A stretch of 64,000 nucleotides of DNA from Saccharopolyspora elongata (lineage in GTDB: Bacteria > Actinomycetota > Actinomycetes > Mycobacteriales > Pseudonocardiaceae). This document shows positions 8,102 through 18,473 of this stretch, one piece after another. Both the position numbers and the translations under genes were made by a program. The notes under the pieces were generated by a model. The model saw nothing but the letters and a program-made list of their open reading frames with translations. It searched no databases and was not told the origin of the DNA. Position 1 is the stretch's first letter. Each line of letters begins with the position of its first letter. The stretch spans positions 89,276-153,275 of the forward strand of contig NZ_SMKW01000009.1 of NCBI RefSeq assembly GCF_004348985.1. Reading direction: 5' to 3'.

Positions 8102-8749
8102 TCAGGCCGCGACGCGTGGCACGGCGGGGACTGCGACCGCGGGCGCGTTGCGGGGGAGCGCCCGGTCGACGGCCACCATCGCCAGGCCGAGGAGCCAGAA
8201 GGCTCCGCCGTAGATCACCACGTTGAGCGCCATCCCGTCGTAGCCGAGGGTGTTGACGTCCAGGAACGGGTACGGGTACCGGTCCAGCAGCGCGCCCCGG
8301 ATCAGGGCGAACGCCAGGTAGCCGAACGGGTAGGCGAGCCAGTGCAGCGCGTTGGCCCAGCGGAACCGGCGGTGCTCGTCGAACAGCAGCCAGTCGACCG
8401 CCGCTGCGATCGGGGTGACCAGGTGCACCAGCTGGTTGCCCAGTTCCCAGGCGCCGGACAGCGTCGCGGTCATCTGGAACGGCTGCCCGGCCAGCACCAG
8501 GTTGTAGACCAGCCCGGTGATCGCGATGTAGAGCGTCGTGCCGCCCTTGAGCCACTTCGGCGGGTGTCCCGCTCCGCACGCCGTCGCCACCGCGGCCCAG
8601 GCGAACACGACGGCCACCACGACGTTGCTCTGGATGGTGAAGTACACCAGGGCGCCGGTGAAGCTGCCGTCCTTGGTGCTCAGGTAGATCCCGACGACGG
8701 CCGCGAGCGCCACGGCGATCCGGAAGAGCGTTGCGGCCGGCCTGTGCAT
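8102..8749 (-). CDS. Pr6Pr-family integral membrane protein
   Basis: 215 residues from MHRPAATLFRIAVALAAVVG with about six membrane segments. The segments YFTIQSNVVVAVVFAW and LVHLVTPIAAAVDWLLFD, and WLAYPFGYLAFALIRG further on, fit the Pr6Pr (FAR-17a/AIG1-like) family, whose actinobacterial function is unknown. The ATG at 8749 is preferred. A longer in-frame TTG form (8785) would run through an inverted repeat that looks regulatory. Confidence 0.75.
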   Translation of the reverse strand: MHRPAATLFRIAVALAAVVGIYLSTKDGSFTGALVYFTIQSNVVVAVVFAWAAVATACGAGHPPKWLKGGTTLYIAITGLVYNLVLAGQPFQMTATLSGAWELGNQLVHLVTPIAAAVDWLLFDEHRRFRWANALHWLAYPFGYLAFALIRGALLDRYPYPFLDVNTLGYDGMALNVVIYGGAFWLLGLAMVAVDRALPRNAPAVAVPAVPRVAA

Positions 8750-8774
8750 GTTGTGTCCCACCCAGAAACGCGAA

Positions 8775-8790
8775 GAATCTTTCAAGATTC
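8775..8790. promoter_or_regulatory. inverted repeat upstream of the Pr6Pr gene
   Basis: GAATCTT and AAGATTC, perfect 7-bp arms separated by two bases, begin 26 bp upstream of the preferred ATG at 8749. Size and place fit a dimeric repressor operator. No regulator is encoded beside it. Confidence 0.35.
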
Positions 8791-8841
8791 AGATTAACGA
8801 CGCGAACCGGGCGTGCCGACGTGATCTGCGGCGCATGGGAA

Positions 8842-8876
8842 ACGGCCCGGCCCGAAAGGGAATCGGGCCGGGCCGT
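8842..8876 (-). terminator. terminator hairpin of the proline dehydrogenase gene
   Basis: A perfect 14-bp stem, ACGGCCCGGCCCGA with its complement, closes a 7-base loop 15 bases after the proline dehydrogenase stop. There is no U-tract, as is common for actinobacterial terminators. Confidence 0.75.
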
Positions 8877-8890
8877 TCGGGGGCGCCGGA

Positions 8891-9820
8891 TCAGTTCTGG
8901 GAGATCAGCGAACGAAGGAAGAAGACCAGGTTGGCCGGGCGCTCGGCGAGGCGGCGCATGAAGTAGCCGTACCACTCGTCGCCGTAGGCCACGTACACCC
9001 GCAGCTTGTTGCCCTCCGCGGCGATCCGCTTCTGCTCCTCGGCCCGGATGCCGTACAGCATCTGGAACTCGTAGCTGTCCGCGCTGCGCCCGGACCGCGC
9101 GGCCAGGTCGGCGGCGATCGCGACCATCCGCGGGTCGTGGCTGGCCACCATCGGGTAGCCCTCGCCCGCCATCAGGATCTTCAGGCAGCGGACGTACGAG
9201 CGGTCCACCTCGGACTTGTCCTGGTAGGCCACCGAGGCGGGCTCGGAGTAGGCGCCCTTGCACAGCCGGACCCGGGAGCCCTCGCCCGCCAGGTCGCGGC
9301 AGTCCTGCTCGGTGCGGTGCAGGTACGCCTGCAGCACCGCGCCGACCCACGGGAAGTCCACCCGCAGGTCGCGGAGGATGCCCAGCGTCGAGTCGGTGGT
9401 GGTGTGGTCCTCCATGTCGAGGGTCACCGTGGTGCCGGCGGCGGCCGCGGCCTCGCAGATCAGCCGCGCGTTGTCCAGGGCGATCTTCTCGCCGTCGCTG
9501 GGCAGGAACTGCCCGACCGCGGAGAGCTTCACCGAGACCTCGGCCCGGTCGGCCAGGCCCTCGGTGGCGAGCACCTCCAGCATCTGCTGGTAGGCGCGGA
9601 CGGTGTCGGTGGCCTGCTGCGCATCGAGGGTGTCTTCGCCGAGGTGGTCGAGCGTGACGTACATGTTCTGGTCACGCAGGGCCCGGGTGGCCCGGACCGC
9701 GTCCTCGGGCGTGGTGCCGGCCACGAACCGCTCGACGACCGGCTTGGTCAGCGGGTTGGCCTCCACGAGTCGGCGCACGCCCTGGGAACGGGCGGCGGCC
9801 AGCAGGGTGCTGCGCAGCAT
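8891..9820 (-). CDS. pruB: proline dehydrogenase (monofunctional)
   Basis: FAD enzyme oxidising L-proline to delta-1-pyrroline-5-carboxylate at the membrane. 309 residues, the size of single-domain actinobacterial PRODH. Beta/alpha-barrel markers: VSVKLSAVGQ, TLDMEDHTTTDSTL, RVRLCKGAYSEP near the FAD site, and YEFQMLYGIR near the C-terminus. The start ATG has AAGGAG upstream (plus-strand positions 9826-9832). The next gene upstream on the same strand is P5C dehydrogenase, with 167 bases between them, so the two steps from proline to glutamate are encoded together. Confidence 0.95.
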   Translation of the reverse strand: MLRSTLLAAARSQGVRRLVEANPLTKPVVERFVAGTTPEDAVRATRALRDQNMYVTLDHLGEDTLDAQQATDTVRAYQQMLEVLATEGLADRAEVSVKLSAVGQFLPSDGEKIALDNARLICEAAAAAGTTVTLDMEDHTTTDSTLGILRDLRVDFPWVGAVLQAYLHRTEQDCRDLAGEGSRVRLCKGAYSEPASVAYQDKSEVDRSYVRCLKILMAGEGYPMVASHDPRMVAIAADLAARSGRSADSYEFQMLYGIRAEEQKRIAAEGNKLRVYVAYGDEWYGYFMRRLAERPANLVFFLRSLISQN

Positions 9821-9987
9821 CGTGGTCTCCTTCTTTGCAGCTGTGCTCGGGGGTTTCGGGGATCTCCTGCCTTCCGCGTTGCCTGCAGTCGAAAGTGCGT
9901 GCCGCGGTTCGCCGAACGGGCGAAGGGTCCGGAGTGGGGAACTGCTCGGGGGTTCGGGGCGCCCTCGGCCGAGGGCGCCCCGAACGC

Positions 9988-11616
<1,629 letters not shown>

Positions 11617-11701
11617 GGCCAATTTCGCCTCCTTGCGAGAGTCGCTGTCTGGGACAAGGGTCCTGTTACTTGGGAGATTAAGGTTTCGTTAGCGCCCCGG
11701 G

Positions 11702-11751
11702 CTTGTCCATTCGGCTATCGTTGTCAATATCGGATTGTCCGGTTGAACAAG
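11702..11751. promoter_or_regulatory. imperfect inverted repeat in the proline-operon/pucR divergent region
   Basis: CTTGTCCATTCGG (11702-11714) and CCGGTTGAACAAG (11739-11751) are complementary at about 10 of 13 positions, with 24 bases between. They sit in the 142-bp space between the P5C dehydrogenase gene and the pucR-type gene. They could be the regulator site; the evidence is position and symmetry only. Confidence 0.35.
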
Positions 11752-11764
11752 TGGGGTTCCTGGG

Positions 11765-13432
11765 TTGCACGAGGTCGAAAACTCCCCGGCGGTGGACGCG
11801 GTGGGCGTCGCCGTGGTGGGGGTGCCATTGCGCCAACTCCTGATCGCCGTGGGCGAGCCGCTGGTCGACGTGCTCGCGGCGCCGCGCGGCTTCGAGGTCG
11901 AGGTGCGCGACGTCGTCATTGTCGACCCGGAGGAGGAGTCCGGCAGCGGGCGCAACGGCGACTTCGTGCTGGTCATCGGCGCACGGGGCCGGGCGGCCGC
12001 CCGGCTGGTGCGTGCGGCGGCGCGCGACAGCGCGGCGGCCGTGGCGGTGAAGGTCGACTCGGAATCCGATGCGCGAGCCCTGCGGGACACCGCGATCGAC
12101 TGCCGGATCGCGCTGCTGGGCGTGCGGCCCGAGGTCCGCTGGGAGCGGCTGGAGTCCTTCGCGCGTTCGGCCGTCGACAACGCCCGCCTGACCACCGACG
12201 CGGATCTGGGCGAGGCGCTGGGGGACCTGTTCTCGCTGGCCCAGACGGTGGCGGCGATGACCGAGGGCATCGTCGCGATCGAGGACACCGCGAGCCGGGT
12301 GCTCGCCTACTCGCGCTCGGACGACGAGGTCGACGAGCTGCGCCGGCTGTCGATCCTGGGCAGGCAGGGGCCGGAGCCGTACCTGGCGATGCTCCGGGAG
12401 TGGGGCGTCTACCAGCGGCTGCGCGCCGGCGAGGACGTCGTGCGGATCGACGAGCGGCCCGACCTGGGCATCCGCCGCCGGATGGCGGTCGGCATCCACG
12501 CGGGCACCCAGCCGCTGGGCACGATCTGGGTGCAGGAGGGCAAGCGGCCGCTGTCGGAGCACTCCGAGCGGGCGCTGCTGGGCGCGGCGCGCGTGGCGGC
12601 GCTGCAGCTGATCCGGCAGCGCACCGAGGCCACTGCGGGGCCGCGGTTCCGGGAGAACCTGCTGACCGGGCTGCTCGACGGCCTCATCGACGCCCAGTCG
12701 GTGGCCGACAACATCGGCGCGGACCCGGCGAAGCCCGCGGTGGTCGTGGTGTTCACGCTGCGCCCGCCGGACGCCAGCGCGGACCGCTCCGAACTGGAGC
12801 TGCAGCGCGCCGAGATGACCAGCCTGATCTCGGTGCACGCCTCGGCCTACCGGCGCAGCGCGCTGGTCACCACCATCGGCTCGCGGGTGTACGTGCTGCT
12901 GCCGGACCTGCCGGAACGCTCGGCGGTGGCGTCGGCGCTGAGCCTGACGCGGGAGATCGTGGCGGCGGCCAAGCAGCACCTGCGGGCGCGGGTGCAGGTG
13001 GGCGTGGGCTCGGCGGCTCGGACGCTGGACGAGGTGGCGGAGTCGCGCACCGAGGCGGACCGCATCCTCGACGCGATGACCCACGACCTGCGCGCGGAGA
13101 TCGCGACGATCTCGGACGTCCGGGCGCAGGTGGTGATCAGCGAGATCCTGACGGTGCTGCAGGGCAACGAGCGCTTCCGCGACTCCCGCCTGGCGGTGCT
13201 GCACGAGCACGACGCGGAGCACGGCACCGATCTGGCCCGCTCGCTGCTGGCGTACCTGGAGGCGTTCGGCGACGTCCGGGGAGCCAGCGACGGCCTGCAC
13301 GTGCACCCGAACACGCTGCGCTACCGGGTCCGCCGGGCCGGCGAGATCACGGGCATCGACCTCACCAACCCGACGGAACGCCTGAGTGCCCACCTCCAGC
13401 TGCTGCTGTCCCGCCGGGCCGCCCGCCGCTGA
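11765..13432 (+). CDS. PucR-family transcriptional regulator, probably of proline use
   Basis: 555 residues. The N-terminal half contains the PucR-type ligand/GGDEF-like region and the C-terminus has the PucR helix-turn-helix: LAYLEAFGDVRGASDGLHVH followed by PNTLRYRVRRAGEITGIDL. PucR regulators next to PRODH/P5CDH genes are usually proline-responsive activators, and the divergent layout supports that. The start is uncertain: TTG at 11765 is the first possibility, with GTG codons at about residues 10 and 13. It converges with a small gene three bases beyond its stop. Confidence 0.88.
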   Translation: MHEVENSPAVDAVGVAVVGVPLRQLLIAVGEPLVDVLAAPRGFEVEVRDVVIVDPEEESGSGRNGDFVLVIGARGRAAARLVRAAARDSAAAVAVKVDSESDARALRDTAIDCRIALLGVRPEVRWERLESFARSAVDNARLTTDADLGEALGDLFSLAQTVAAMTEGIVAIEDTASRVLAYSRSDDEVDELRRLSILGRQGPEPYLAMLREWGVYQRLRAGEDVVRIDERPDLGIRRRMAVGIHAGTQPLGTIWVQEGKRPLSEHSERALLGAARVAALQLIRQRTEATAGPRFRENLLTGLLDGLIDAQSVADNIGADPAKPAVVVVFTLRPPDASADRSELELQRAEMTSLISVHASAYRRSALVTTIGSRVYVLLPDLPERSAVASALSLTREIVAAAKQHLRARVQVGVGSAARTLDEVAESRTEADRILDAMTHDLRAEIATISDVRAQVVISEILTVLQGNERFRDSRLAVLHEHDAEHGTDLARSLLAYLEAFGDVRGASDGLHVHPNTLRYRVRRAGEITGIDLTNPTERLSAHLQLLLSRRAARR

Positions 13433-13435
13433 CCG

Positions 13436-13543
13436 CTATTCGGTGGCGTCCTTGCGGGTGGTCGCCACCAGCGAGGAACTCGGTGCTGTAGTCCTGGAGA
13501 ATTCGCGCCACTCGGCGACGGTCGAGGGCTGGGACGGATCCAT
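13436..13543 (-). CDS. small hypothetical protein (35 aa)
   Basis: MDPSQPSTVAEWREFSRTTA and a Ser/Thr-rich end. Not a domain I recognise. Support comes from a strong AAGGAG at normal distance before the ATG and from tidy placement: it ends three bases from the stop of the convergent pucR-type gene. Without a homologue it stays a likely but unproven gene. Confidence 0.45.
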   Translation of the reverse strand: MDPSQPSTVAEWREFSRTTAPSSSLVATTRKDATE

Positions 13544-13676
13544 GGGTGAAACTCCTTCGGCGGTACGTGCGGGCCAGTCTCGCGGAACCCCGAGGCCTTC
13601 CGGGCGGATTTGCCCCTTCAGGCCCGGCTTCGTGCCCACCCGTCGCCGACGACCATCCCTCCACATAGGACCCGGT

Positions 13677-14258
13677 TCACGTCAGGCGCCGGCCTTGGAC
13701 GCCGGATTCCACCGCTTCCACGTAGCGGCCCGCGATCTCGGCGGCCGGAGTGCCCGGGGTGCCGTCCATCCCCAAGCGGACCAGGGTTTCCCGGACCCAG
13801 CCCGGGCTGACCGCGTTCAGGCGGATGCCGCGGGGGAGCTCGACCGCCGCGGCTTGGGCGAAGGCGTCCAGGCCGGCGTTGACCACGGCGGCGAACGAGC
13901 CGCCCGGCAGCGCCTCCCACCTGCCGCTGGTGATGGTGATGGATCCGCCGTCCCGCAGGTACTTCGGAGCCCGGCGGACCAACGCGATCTGCCCCAGCAG
14001 TTTCCCCTGCAGCCCAAGGGTGAACTCGGCGTCGGACGACTCGACGAGCGAGGCCAGCCGACCGCTCGCCGCGCAGCAGACGATCGCGTCGACCGGGCCC
14101 ACCGACTCCAGCAGCGCGTCGATGGAGCCGGGGTCCTCCATGTCGACCCGCAGCGGCCCGCGGCGCGCCGCGCGCAGCACCTCGTGACCGCTGGCTTCCA
14201 GTGCCTCGGCCACCGCGCCGCCGATGATTCCCGTTGCCCCGATGACGATCGCCTTCAC
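13677..14258 (-). CDS. short-chain dehydrogenase/reductase-like protein (lacks catalytic Tyr-x3-Lys)
   Basis: 193 residues with a Rossmann start MKAIVIGATGIIGGAVAEAL (GxxGxxG), later VDAIVCCAASG and LNAVSPGWVRETL. The region where classical SDRs have Tyr-x3-Lys reads GGSFAAVVNAGLDAF, with no Tyr or Lys, as in a known group of short atypical SDRs. It may bind NADPH without classical catalysis. GTG start with GGAGAAC upstream. Divergent from an XRE regulator across a perfect palindrome, so probably under its control. Confidence 0.85.
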   Translation of the reverse strand: MKAIVIGATGIIGGAVAEALEASGHEVLRAARRGPLRVDMEDPGSIDALLESVGPVDAIVCCAASGRLASLVESSDAEFTLGLQGKLLGQIALVRRAPKYLRDGGSITITSGRWEALPGGSFAAVVNAGLDAFAQAAAVELPRGIRLNAVSPGWVRETLVRLGMDGTPGTPAAEIAGRYVEAVESGVQGRRLT

Positions 14259-14351
14259 GATGTTCTCCTCACCATGTTCGATGTTGCGGGAACCAGCCTG
14301 CGACGCCCGGCGAGCGCTACCCAGCCCTCTGCGGCGTGTACACCCGCGGTG

Positions 14352-14372
14352 CCTGCACCTGGCAGGTGCAGG
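14352..14372. promoter_or_regulatory. perfect 21-bp palindrome, likely operator
   Basis: CCTGCACCTG and CAGGTGCAGG flank a single G, a 10+1+10 perfect dyad. It lies 21 bases before the first ATG of the XRE regulator and 93 bases from the divergent SDR start. The position is ideal for autoregulation and control of the SDR gene. Chance occurrence of a dyad this long is very unlikely. Confidence 0.75.
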
Positions 14373-14396
14373 TTCGACGCCGCCGGAGGCGGCATG

Positions 14397-15299
14397 ATGG
14401 GCGGCGTGGATCAGCGTTCCGAGCTGGGGGAGTTCCTGCGTTCGCGGCGGGCCAGGATTGGCCCGGAGGAGGCCGGGATCGTCACCTACGGCGGTCGTCG
14501 CCGAGTGCCCGGACTGCGCCGGGAGGAGCTGGCGCAGCTCGCCGGGGTGAGCGCCGGGTACTACACGCGCCTGGAGCAGGGGCAGAGCCCGAACGCCTCC
14601 GATGCGGTGCTCGACGCCGTCGCCCGCGTGCTGCGCCTGGACGAGGACGAACGGGCGCACCTCTACGGCCTGGCGAGGCGGAAACCCAAGGGGCGCAAGA
14701 GGTCTCGGCCCGAGCAGCTCCGCCCGGCGATCCGCGTCATGATCGAGTCGTTCGGCGATGTTCCCGCGCTCGTCCTGGGGCGGCGCACCGATGTGCTGGC
14801 CTGGAACCGGATGGCGCACGCGCTACTCGCCGCTCACCTCGACTTCGACGCCCCGCAGCGGGTCGCGGACCGGCCCAACTGGGCGCGGCTGTTCTTCCTC
14901 GACCCGCACCTGCGCGAGCTGTTCGGCGACTGGGCGCGCAAGGCCAAGGACACCGCGGCCGACCTGCGGCTGATCGCGGGGCGGTACCCGGACGATCCGA
15001 AGCTGACCGAGCTGATCGGCGAACTGACGATGAACAGCCCGGAGTTCGCCGCGCTGTGGGCGGCCCACCCGGTCAGCGGCTGCGCCCACGACCGCAGGTC
15101 GTACCACCACCCGCTGGTCGGAGCGTTGACGCTCGGCACCGAACTGCTGCAAATCCCGGACGACGAAGGCCAGCGGATCGCGGTGTTCAACGCGGAGCCC
15201 GGCTCGTCCTCGGAAGCGGCGCTGAAGCTCCTCGCCGACCTCACCTTCGCGAGCACCATCCCGCGCCCCCTCCGCAGCCCGGAACCAGACCCGCGGTGA
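14397..15299 (+). CDS. XRE-family regulator, MmyB-like
   Basis: 300 residues. N-terminal helix-turn-helix: RVPGLRREELAQLAGVSAGY then YTRLEQGQSPNASDAVLDA. The C-terminal MmyB-type ligand domain has DVLAWNRMAHALL, NWARLFFLDPHLRELF and HHPLVGALTLGTELLQIPDD, and is thought to bind fatty acids or similar small ligands. Two ATGs (14394, 14397) stand in a row after GGAGG; the second has the better spacing. Divergent from the SDR gene with the 21-bp palindrome between. Confidence 0.92.
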   Translation: MGGVDQRSELGEFLRSRRARIGPEEAGIVTYGGRRRVPGLRREELAQLAGVSAGYYTRLEQGQSPNASDAVLDAVARVLRLDEDERAHLYGLARRKPKGRKRSRPEQLRPAIRVMIESFGDVPALVLGRRTDVLAWNRMAHALLAAHLDFDAPQRVADRPNWARLFFLDPHLRELFGDWARKAKDTAADLRLIAGRYPDDPKLTELIGELTMNSPEFAALWAAHPVSGCAHDRRSYHHPLVGALTLGTELLQIPDDEGQRIAVFNAEPGSSSEAALKLLADLTFASTIPRPLRSPEPDPR

Positions 15300-15389
15300 C
15301 GCCAGCGGCCGAGCCGCGTTCGGTGTTGATCACCTGGGCCGTGATCCAGCGGGCTTCGTCCGTGGCGGGCCGGATCGCCGGGTGGAAGG

Positions 15390-15671
15390 TCAGAGCCGGG
15401 CGGCGAGTCGCTCCTGCAGGGTCGCGTAGTCGTGGTGGGGGAAGATCTCGGGGAAGACGCGGAGCATCGACTTCAGGTATCGCGCCGTGTGGTGGAAATC
15501 GTCGCGCGCCAGGGACGCGTCGGTGAACAGGTACTGCCAGCCGAAGGTCCCCTTGGTCAGCGCCAGCGCCTCCAGGTAGCCCAGGTCCATCTGCAGGGCG
15601 CCGATTCGGGCGTCCCACACCCAGATCTCCTGCGGAGCCCGGTTCGGCTCGACGCGGATCGAGACGACCAC
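15390..15671 (-). CDS. hypothetical protein (93 aa, possibly 5-prime truncated)
   Basis: Reads MVVSIRVEPNRAPQEIWVWD, then ARIGALQMDLGYLEALALTK and a conserved-looking aromatic C-terminus (GTFGWQYLFTDASLARDDFH). I do not recognise the family. The frame stays protein-like upstream of the annotated GTG (NWSNEIDGHPRAGTG) but offers no ATG, GTG or TTG before coaA. Either the GTG at 15671, which has a weak ribosome site, is used, or this is the end of a truncated gene. It lies downstream of coaA on the same strand. Confidence 0.45.
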   Translation of the reverse strand: MVVSIRVEPNRAPQEIWVWDARIGALQMDLGYLEALALTKGTFGWQYLFTDASLARDDFHHTARYLKSMLRVFPEIFPHHDYATLQERLAARL

Positions 15672-15775
15672 GCCGGTGCCCGCGCGCGGGTGGCCGTCGA
15701 TCTCGTTGCTCCAGTTTCGGTGTGGCCGACCGGAGGTTACTGGAGCCGCGGGTTCGCCGTGATCGTTCTTGCGGA

Positions 15776-16708
15776 TCAGAGCTTGCGGAGGCGGACCCGG
15801 TTGATCGAGTGGTCGATGTCCTTGCGCAGCACCAGGGTCGCGCGGGGGCGGGTCGGGAGGATGTTCTCCACGAGGTTCGGCTCGTTGATCGTGCGCCACA
15901 GGTGCTCGGCCTCGGCGCGGGCCTCCTCGTCGGAGAGCTCCGAGAAGTGGTGGAAGTGCGAGTCCGGGTTCGCGAACGCCGTGCTGCGCAGCGCCAGGAA
16001 GCGGTCGGTGTACCAGCGGGCGATGTGGTCGGTGTGTGCGTCGACGTAGATCGAGAAGTCGAACAGGTCCGACACCGCCAGGCTCGGGCCCGGCTGCAGC
16101 ACGTTCAGGCCCTCGATGATCAGGATGTCCGGCTTGCGGACCACGTTCCGCTCGCCGGGCAGGATGTCGTAGGCGACGTGCGAGTAGACCGGCGCGGTGA
16201 CCTCCGGGGCGCCGGACTTCACCTCGGTGACGAAGCGCAGCAGCGCCCGCCGGTCGTAGCTCTCCGGGAAGCCCTTGCGGTGCATCAGGCCGCGGCGCAC
16301 CAGTTCGGCCTTCGGGTACAGGAAGCCGTCGGTGGTGACCAGGTCGACCCGCGGGTGGTCGGGCCAGCGCGCCAGCAGCGTGCGCAGGATCCGCGCGGTG
16401 GTCGACTTGCCGACCGCGACGCTGCCCGCGATGCCGATCACGAACGGCACCTTCGTGCCGTTCGTCTCCTCGCCCAGGAACGTCGTGGTGGTCTCGTGCA
16501 GCCGCTGGCGTGCCGCCACCTGGAGGCTGATCAGCCGCGACAGCGGCAGGTAGACATCGGCGACCTCGGCGAGGTCGACCGGCTCGCCGAGCCCGCGCAG
16601 GGCGACGAGCTCGTCCTCGGACAGCGGTAGGGGCAGGGAATCGCGCAGCTCCCGCCACTGCGCTCGGTGCAGCTCGACATACGGGCTCAGTTCGCGAACG
16701 CGCGTCAC
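15776..16708 (-). CDS. coaA: pantothenate kinase, type I
   Basis: Phosphorylates pantothenate, the first and controlling step of coenzyme A synthesis, in the cytosol. 310 residues, usual length. Walker [18 protein letters not shown], then [36 protein letters not shown], and the C-terminal [20 protein letters not shown] with RVRLRKL are all family-typical. GTG start ([12 protein letters not shown]) with GAGGGG upstream. Stands alone; a hypothetical frame follows. Confidence 0.97.
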   Translation of the reverse strand: MTRVRELSPYVELHRAQWRELRDSLPLPLSEDELVALRGLGEPVDLAEVADVYLPLSRLISLQVAARQRLHETTTTFLGEETNGTKVPFVIGIAGSVAVGKSTTARILRTLLARWPDHPRVDLVTTDGFLYPKAELVRRGLMHRKGFPESYDRRALLRFVTEVKSGAPEVTAPVYSHVAYDILPGERNVVRKPDILIIEGLNVLQPGPSLAVSDLFDFSIYVDAHTDHIARWYTDRFLALRSTAFANPDSHFHHFSELSDEEARAEAEHLWRTINEPNLVENILPTRPRATLVLRKDIDHSINRVRLRKL

Positions 16709-16892
16709 AAGTACCCCTCGGCATTGAGGCCCGGCAGGAACTCCAACGCCCCCGGGAACTTCCGGCGACGCCCGGGAAAACCCTAGGACGCCGGAGCCCC
16801 GCCGCGCTGTGATCCAGTGCACGCTGAGACACAGCGAACACCCTTGATCGATCGCGACTCATTCCGCTTCGCGGACAACAACTTCCATTTCC

Positions 16893-16936
16893 GCAATTTC
16901 AATGGAAATCGGACCTTCGATTTCCATTGAAATTGC
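16893..16936. repeat. dispersed palindromic element, intact copy (GACCTT loop)
   Basis: Arms GCAATTTCAATGGAAATCG (16893-16911) and its exact complement (16918-16936) enclose loop GACCTT: a perfect 19-bp stem. Lies between the terminator of the permease gene and coaA. Related copies are at 41911-41954 (inverted), 46924-46956 and 62898-62936. Confidence 0.85.
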
Positions 16937-16947
16937 GCCTGAACGCC

Positions 16948-16991
16948 GGAACGCCGGACGACGCAGGGGGAGGGGCGTCATCCGGCGTTCC
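16948..16991 (-). terminator. terminator hairpin of the permease gene
   Basis: GGAACGCCGGA and its exact complement, with the stem extendable to 17 bp with one mismatch, lie about 30 bases past the permease stop (minus strand). The rest of the 313-bp space up to coaA (16709-17021) holds the dispersed palindrome and presumably the coaA promoter, which I could not pinpoint. Confidence 0.7.
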
Positions 16992-17021
16992 GGGTTCCGG
17001 TCGTGGACCGGGGTCAGCAGG

Positions 17022-18473
17022 TCACTTCGGCGGCTCGGTCGTGATGACCTCGTTCAGCTTCGACTTGCGGTAGCCGTAGGCGAAGTAGATCGCCAGGCCG
17101 ATGGCGAACCAGGCGGCGAACCGCAGCCAGGTCACCGGGTCGAGGAACGTGACCAGCCAGATCGAGAACACGATGCCGATGATCGGCACGATCGGCATGC
17201 CCGGGCACTTGAAGCCGCGCGGCAGGTCCGGCCGCTTGTAGCGGAGCACGATCACGGCGGCGCACACGATCACGAACGCCAGCAGGATGCCGATGTTGGT
17301 CAGCTCCGCGGCCTCGCCGATCGGCAGCAGACCGGCGATCCCGGCCGAGGCGATGCCGATGAGCCAGGTGAAGCGGCTCGGCACCTGCTTCACCGGGTGG
17401 GTCTTGGAGAACCACTTCGGCAGCAGGCCGTCCCGGCTCATCGCGAAGCCCACGCGGGTCACGCCGAGCATGAAGGTGAACAGCACGGTGAGGATGCCCA
17501 GGATGGCGCCGACCGCGATGATCGCGCCGAGCACCGGCAGGCCGACGTCGGCGAAGGCGGTGGCGAACGCGCTCTCGCTGCTGATCTGCTGGAACGGGAC
17601 CATGCCGGTGAGCACCAGGCAGGCCAGCACGTAGAGCACCATCGAGATGGCCAGCGAGTACATGATCGCCTTCGGCATGTGCCGCTGCGCGTCCTTGGAC
17701 TCCTCGGCCGCCGTGCTCATCGCGTCGTAGCCGAAGACCGCGAAGAACACCGTCGCCGCACCGGCGAACGCACCGCTGATGCCGAACGGGAAGAACGGGT
17801 TGTAGTTGCCTGCGTTGATGTGGAAGGCGCCGACGACGATCACGACCAGCACCACGGCGACCTTCAGGTACACCAGCATCGTCTCGAAGCGCGCCGCGCT
17901 CTTCATGCCCTGGTTGAGGATGAAGGCGATCAGCAGGCACAGCAGCGCCGCGAACAGGTTGATCTTGTAGCTGCCTTCCGGCGCGGCACCGGCCTCGGTG
18001 CCCGGCGCGCCCATCATCCACAGCGGTAGATCGATGTTGAGGAAGCCGAGTAGCTCGTTGAAGTACCCGGAGATGCCGATGGCGACCACCGCGACGATCG
18101 CGGTGTACTCCAGCAGCAGGTCCCAGCCGATCAGCCACCCGACGACCTCGCCGAGCACCGCGTAGCCGTAGGTGTAGGCCGAACCGGCCTTGGGGATCAT
18201 GCCCGCGAACTCGGCGTAGGAGAACGCCGCGGCCGCGCTGGCGATGCCCGCGATCAGGAACGAGATCAGCACCGCCGGCCCGGCCTTCTCGTTGGCCACG
18301 GCGCCGGCCAGGGAGAAGATGCCGGCGCCGATGATGCCGCCGACACCGATCGCGGTGAGCTGCCACAGGCCCAGCGTTCGCTTGAGCCCGGTGTCGCCGC
18401 CGTCCTCGATGATCGAGTCGATCGGCTTGCGACGGAATATCCCTCGCCCGGGTTGGAGACTTGGTGTGGTCAC
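17022..18473 (-). CDS. amino acid permease (APC superfamily, cationic amino acid transporter type)
   Basis: 483 residues with about 12 membrane helices. The APC signature LTAIGVGGIIGAGIFSLAGA is in helix 1, followed by PAVLISFLIAGIASAAAAFS, YAEFAGMIPKAGSAYTYGY, and FFAVFGYDAMSTAAEESKDA in the middle. The C-terminal half with FTFMLGVTRVGFAMSRDGLL fits the CAT (cationic amino acid) branch; the substrate is not proven. GTG start (MTTPSLQPGRGIFRRKPID) with GGGAGAA upstream. Divergent from the universal stress protein gene across 337 bases. Confidence 0.92.
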   Translation of the reverse strand: MTTPSLQPGRGIFRRKPIDSIIEDGGDTGLKRTLGLWQLTAIGVGGIIGAGIFSLAGAVANEKAGPAVLISFLIAGIASAAAAFSYAEFAGMIPKAGSAYTYGYAVLGEVVGWLIGWDLLLEYTAIVAVVAIGISGYFNELLGFLNIDLPLWMMGAPGTEAGAAPEGSYKINLFAALLCLLIAFILNQGMKSAARFETMLVYLKVAVVLVVIVVGAFHINAGNYNPFFPFGISGAFAGAATVFFAVFGYDAMSTAAEESKDAQRHMPKAIMYSLAISMVLYVLACLVLTGMVPFQQISSESAFATAFADVGLPVLGAIIAVGAILGILTVLFTFMLGVTRVGFAMSRDGLLPKWFSKTHPVKQVPSRFTWLIGIASAGIAGLLPIGEAAELTNIGILLAFVIVCAAVIVLRYKRPDLPRGFKCPGMPIVPIIGIVFSIWLVTFLDPVTWLRFAAWFAIGLAIYFAYGYRKSKLNEVITTEPPK

